Positions 60,956 through 64,000 of a stretch of 64,000 nt of DNA are shown piece after piece. The position numbers and the translations under genes are program-made. The notes beneath the pieces were generated by a model, which was given only the letters and a program-made list of their open reading frames with translations, had not been told where the DNA came from and did not search any database. Position 1 is the stretch's first letter, and every line of letters begins with the position of its first letter. This DNA is from Mesorhizobium sp. B2-3-12 (GTDB lineage Bacteria; Pseudomonadota; Alphaproteobacteria; Rhizobiales; Rhizobiaceae), in contig NZ_VFVR01000001.1 in NCBI RefSeq assembly GCF_006442205.1, positions 744,001 to 808,000 of the forward strand. Reading direction: 5' to 3'.

Positions 60956-63900
60956 CTACTGCAGCGACTTCAACAGATTGTCGACCGTGAAGGGATTGGC
61001 TTTCGGCTTGGCCGGAGCCGGATTGTCGTTGGCCGGCGCAGGCTCGGCTTTGGGCGCCTGCTGCGCCGCCTTACGCTCGGCTTCGAGCCTGGCTTTTTCC
61101 TGGGAGGCGATGCGCATCGCCTCCTCCGCCTTCTGGCGCTCCTGCTCGGCCTGCGCCTTGGCCGCCTCGTCGGCTGCCTGCTGTTCCGCCGCGGCCTCGG
61201 CATCGGCCTTAGCCTTCGCGTCCGCGTCCGCCTTGGCCTTTGCTTCCGCCTCGGCCTTTGCTTTAGCCTCCGCTTCGGCCTGTGCCCGAGCGTCGGCTTC
61301 CGCCTTCGCCTTGGCGTCGGCCTCGGCTTGCAGGCGCGCCGCTTCCTCCCGTTGGCGCAGTTCCTCAGCGGCCTTGTCGCGGGCATCCTGAAGTGCCGCG
61401 TAGTAGCGTACCTCGCGCCGCAACCGTTGTTTCTCGAGCAGCGCGGCCTGCATCGCCTCGACGCGCTGCTGTTCTTTTTCCAGCGCGCGCTGGGTCAGGA
61501 ACTGCGCCAGTGGCTCGCTGTCGAACTGTCGTTTGACGGCGCCGAACGGCCCCTCGGCGGTGAAATTCACGGCCGGTTCGGAGCCGACCAGCGCTTCGTC
61601 GCCGGGCCGATAGGTGACCGCGCCCTTGGCCGAAACCGTGCTGGCGTTGAGGTCGGCCGTGATGTCGGCCGACAAGGTCGCCGCCGGATTTTCAAGGCTG
61701 ATCGGCGGCGCCCTGAGCGTGCCACCGGCAATCGTGAAGGCGACCTCGGCGTCCTTTGCCTTAAAGCTGCCGTCGGCGGCGATGCCGGGCGCGAAGCCGG
61801 CGGTCTTGGCGGCGTCGATATCGCGGCCGATCGCATCCGCCTTGGCGAGGAAGGCGCTGAAGGCATCGGGATTGACGCCGGCGATTTGCAAACCCTTCAG
61901 CGTCGCCGTGCCGGATCCCGACAGGGCGGCAATCATTGCGTCGACCGACTTGCCGCTGGTCGACAGCGTCGTCGAAAAATCGCCAGTGCCGCCGATGCCC
62001 GCATCCGGCAACACGTCCGCCAGATCGGCGCCCGCCAGTTTCATCTGCCCCGTGAAAAGCCCCGTGCCCTCATTGTTCTTCAAGTCGAACAGACCGGTCA
62101 GCGCCCCGCCGAGGAACTTGGCCTTGAGATCAGCCACTCGAATGCCATCCGGGTCGAGCTTGAGCGAGAAGGCCGCGTCATAGGCGGTGGCGAACGGGCC
62201 GGCGGCCAGCGACGCCGTGGTCAGGTCGAGATCGGCGGTGAACGGCAGGCTGGACTTCTGGCTGAACGGCGCCGACGGCCATACGCCGGGCCTGTCACTC
62301 TTGTCGGCATTGTCGCTCTTGTCGGCCCCGTTCTTGTCCAGGAGAAAAGCGGAATCGCCAAACAGCGCCACCGCCATCGGATCGAGGTCGAGTTCGTCGA
62401 GCGCCAGCGCCCCTGCCAGATGCGGCACGCCGTCCTTGCCGTCCACGCCCGGCTTCACATCGAGATTGATGTCGCCGGACACGGCCGCCTCGTTGATGGC
62501 GCCACTGAGCCCGGAGAGCACCAGCAGGCCGTTGCCGTAATCGGCCTGCGCGGCCAGCGATGTCGACATGCCCGCCCCCATGCCGGGCAGGCCGATGCCC
62601 GTCGTCATCAGCCATGGCTCGATGTCGGAGGCGTCGAGGTTGACCTTGCCCTTGGCCATCGGACCTTGTGGCGTGTCGGCGAGCGTTCCCTCGAAGCCGG
62701 CCTTGAAGTCGTTGCCGGCAAGGCTGAAGCTTGTCGTCAGGCCGCCGCCAAACGTGCCCTTGGCCTGGATGTCGGTGCTTGCCTCGCCAAGCATGCCGAG
62801 TGGCAGCGCCGGCAGACCGTAGAGCGCCAGCAAGGCGGTGGCGTCCGGGTTTTTGGCATTGAAAGTCAGTGTAACCGGGGCGTCGGCTAGCTTGTCCACG
62901 GCGCCCTTCCCCGACAACGAGGCGGAAAAGGCCGAGCCGCCGGCCTTGCCCTGCCCGCTCACCGCCAGGCCGGTCGTGCCGTCGCCATTGTCGGCGGCAC
63001 TGGCCACGAGGTCGATGCGTGCATCCTGGAAAAGGTCGGGATAAGCGGCGGCGCGGCCTGCGAGCCCCTTCAGCACGGCATTGTCCGGATAATGCCGTGC
63101 CGCGACATCGATCAGCGGTTTCAGGTCGACGGCGACCACCGAGGCGTCGAGCTTGCCGGTCGGGCTCGCCGGGAAATCCTTGATCCGGCCGGTGGCGCTG
63201 ATCGAGGCGCCAGCCAGTCCCCCGACCGACAGCCGGTCGATTTCGAGCAGCCCATCCCGCAGCCTGAGCGCGGTATCGACCGTGTCGGCGGTCAAGCCGC
63301 CGGCGCTGACCGGCCCGGCCTTGATCTGGAAATCGAGGTCGCGGTCGGCGAAGCGATTGGCGCCCTTGTCGCTGACGAAGATCGAGGCGAAGGCCGCCAG
63401 CCCGTCGACATCGAGATCGCCGCCCTCGAGCCGCATCAGCACCGAGGGCCTGGCGTCGTCGGGCTGGCTGGAATCGATGCGGCCGGAAAACTTCGCCTTG
63501 CCGAGGATCAATTCGAGATCGCTGAAGGACTGATGGTTGGCTGAAAGGTTGACCTTGGCCTTGAAGCCGGCGGCGGGCAGACGGCGGATCGCCTCGTCGA
63601 CATCCTTCGACAGCCACGCCGCGAAACCTGAAGGTTGCGCCACCGCCAGCAGCAACGAGCCGGTGAAGCCGAAATGGCTCTGCACGTTGAGCATGACCTT
63701 GCCGTCGGCTTCCAGCTTGGTGCGGCCGGGCAATGTCGCGGCGAGCGATTTCACCAACCAGCCGTCATCGACCGGCTCGGCGGAAAGATGGACATCACGC
63801 ACCGTGGTGTCGCCGGCCACCACCGCCGGCAGCTTGACCTCGACCGTGCCGGGAATGGTCGGCTTCGGCAGGTCGAGCAGCGCCTGTTCCAGCCCCGCGA

Positions 63901-64000
63901 TGCGCTGGTCGAGCGTCAGGCCGGCACCAGCCTGGGCGCCCACCGCCTCGTCGAACTGCACCTGCGCGCCATTGGCCTCGATGGCAAAACTCGGCTTCTG
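60956..64000 (-). CDS. AsmA-family outer-membrane biogenesis protein (5' end beyond window)
   Basis: The gene runs off the right edge; over 1010 residues are visible. The repetitive beta-rich body contains typical AsmA segments (LDASVVAVDLKPLIDVAARHYPDNAVLKGL, GGTGDFSTTLSTSGKSVDAMIAALSGSGTATLKGLQI and APPISLENPAATLSADITADLNASTVSAKGAVTYRP). AsmA proteins are periplasmic lipid-transfer-like bridges. The last 170 residues are a highly charged Ala/Lys/Glu coiled coil built from AKAEAEAKAKA-type repeats, which ordinary AsmA lacks. The frame continues open to base 64000, so the N-terminus is not seen. Confidence 0.85.
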   Translation of the reverse strand, partial: QKPSFAIEANGAQVQFDEAVGAQAGAGLTLDQRIAGLEQALLDLPKPTIPGTVEVKLPAVVAGDTTVRDVHLSAEPVDDGWLVKSLAATLPGRTKLEADGKVMLNVQSHFGFTGSLLLAVAQPSGFAAWLSKDVDEAIRRLPAAGFKAKVNLSANHQSFSDLELILGKAKFSGRIDSSQPDDARPSVLMRLEGGDLDVDGLAAFASIFVSDKGANRFADRDLDFQIKAGPVSAGGLTADTVDTALRLRDGLLEIDRLSVGGLAGASISATGRIKDFPASPTGKLDASVVAVDLKPLIDVAARHYPDNAVLKGLAGRAAAYPDLFQDARIDLVASAADNGDGTTGLAVSGQGKAGGSAFSASLSGKGAVDKLADAPVTLTFNAKNPDATALLALYGLPALPLGMLGEASTDIQAKGTFGGGLTTSFSLAGNDFKAGFEGTLADTPQGPMAKGKVNLDASDIEPWLMTTGIGLPGMGAGMSTSLAAQADYGNGLLVLSGLSGAINEAAVSGDINLDVKPGVDGKDGVPHLAGALALDELDLDPMAVALFGDSAFLLDKNGADKSDNADKSDRPGVWPSAPFSQKSSLPFTADLDLTTASLAAGPFATAYDAAFSLKLDPDGIRVADLKAKFLGGALTGLFDLKNNEGTGLFTGQMKLAGADLADVLPDAGIGGTGDFSTTLSTSGKSVDAMIAALSGSGTATLKGLQIAGVNPDAFSAFLAKADAIGRDIDAAKTAGFAPGIAADGSFKAKDAEVAFTIAGGTLRAPPISLENPAATLSADITADLNASTVSAKGAVTYRPGDEALVGSEPAVNFTAEGPFGAVKRQFDSEPLAQFLTQRALEKEQQRVEAMQAALLEKQRLRREVRYYAALQDARDKAAEELRQREEAARLQAEADAKAKAEADARAQAEAEAKAKAEAEAKAKADADAKAKADAEAAAEQQAADEAAKAQAEQERQKAEEAMRIASQEKARLEAERKAAQQAPKAEPAPANDNPAPAKPKANPFTVDNLLKSLQ

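Overview
This 64 kb window is high-GC alphaproteobacterial chromosome, most likely Mesorhizobium or a close Rhizobiales relative. The evidence is a two-piece (circularly permuted) tmRNA gene with an ANDNYAEARLAA tag, an alpha-type SspB, an hflK-hflC-DUF2065-degP cluster, rhizobial palindromic intergenic repeats and rhizobial-looking proteins throughout. No rRNA, tRNA, complete insertion sequence, phage or CRISPR array was seen. The genus call is inference from gene content.

Layout. 0-9.3 kb: divergent HxlR regulator and NmrA-like reductase, a dihydroflavonol-reductase-like SDR, two tandem kup potassium transporters, pdxJ, a SpoIIAA-like protein and a RecD-like helicase. 9.4-15.5 kb: cobalt-type nitrile hydratase (alpha, beta, accessory) and an RND efflux pair. 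15.8-20.1 kb: a toxin-antitoxin pair whose toxin is frameshifted, a LysE exporter, a fatty-acid desaturase divergent from an ArsR regulator with two matching operator half-site pairs, and an AT-richer orphan gene. 20.2-25.9 kb: ilvI and ilvH separated by a secreted TPR-CHAT protein and preceded by a leader peptide plus attenuator. 26.1-34.4 kb: a truncated AcoR-like fragment before a flavin monooxygenase, a PcfJ-domain protein, a phosphonate dioxygenase pair resembling TmpA/TmpB with a divergent LysR regulator, a GNAT enzyme and an XRE-cupin regulator.

34.5-44.5 kb: HerA-like ATPase, diguanylate cyclase, miaA and serB (overlapping divergent starts), a second GNAT, then degP-DUF2065-hflC-hflK-folA-DUF4424 on the minus strand. 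45.6-50.8 kb: cobF, a heptamer repeat hairpin, an HTH-only modE, modCBA, a free-standing molbindin and thyA. 50.9-56.6 kb: a RIME-like palindromic element, DUF2853, ssrA, an NTPase, a VOC protein, a Bcr/CflA exporter with a divergent TetR regulator, sspB, DUF4169 and a ribbon-helix-helix protein. 56.6-64 kb: a ClC transporter with a divergent MarR regulator, a phospholipase-D-fold protein and an AsmA-family gene running off the right edge.

Functional links: tmRNA and SspB belong to the same tagging and proteolysis pathway and lie 4 kb apart. The mod block pairs an ABC molybdate importer with a regulator lacking its molybdate domain and a separate single Mop domain. The ilv operon shows a readable attenuator. 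Several divergent regulator-target pairs have perfect inverted repeats in the shared promoter region.
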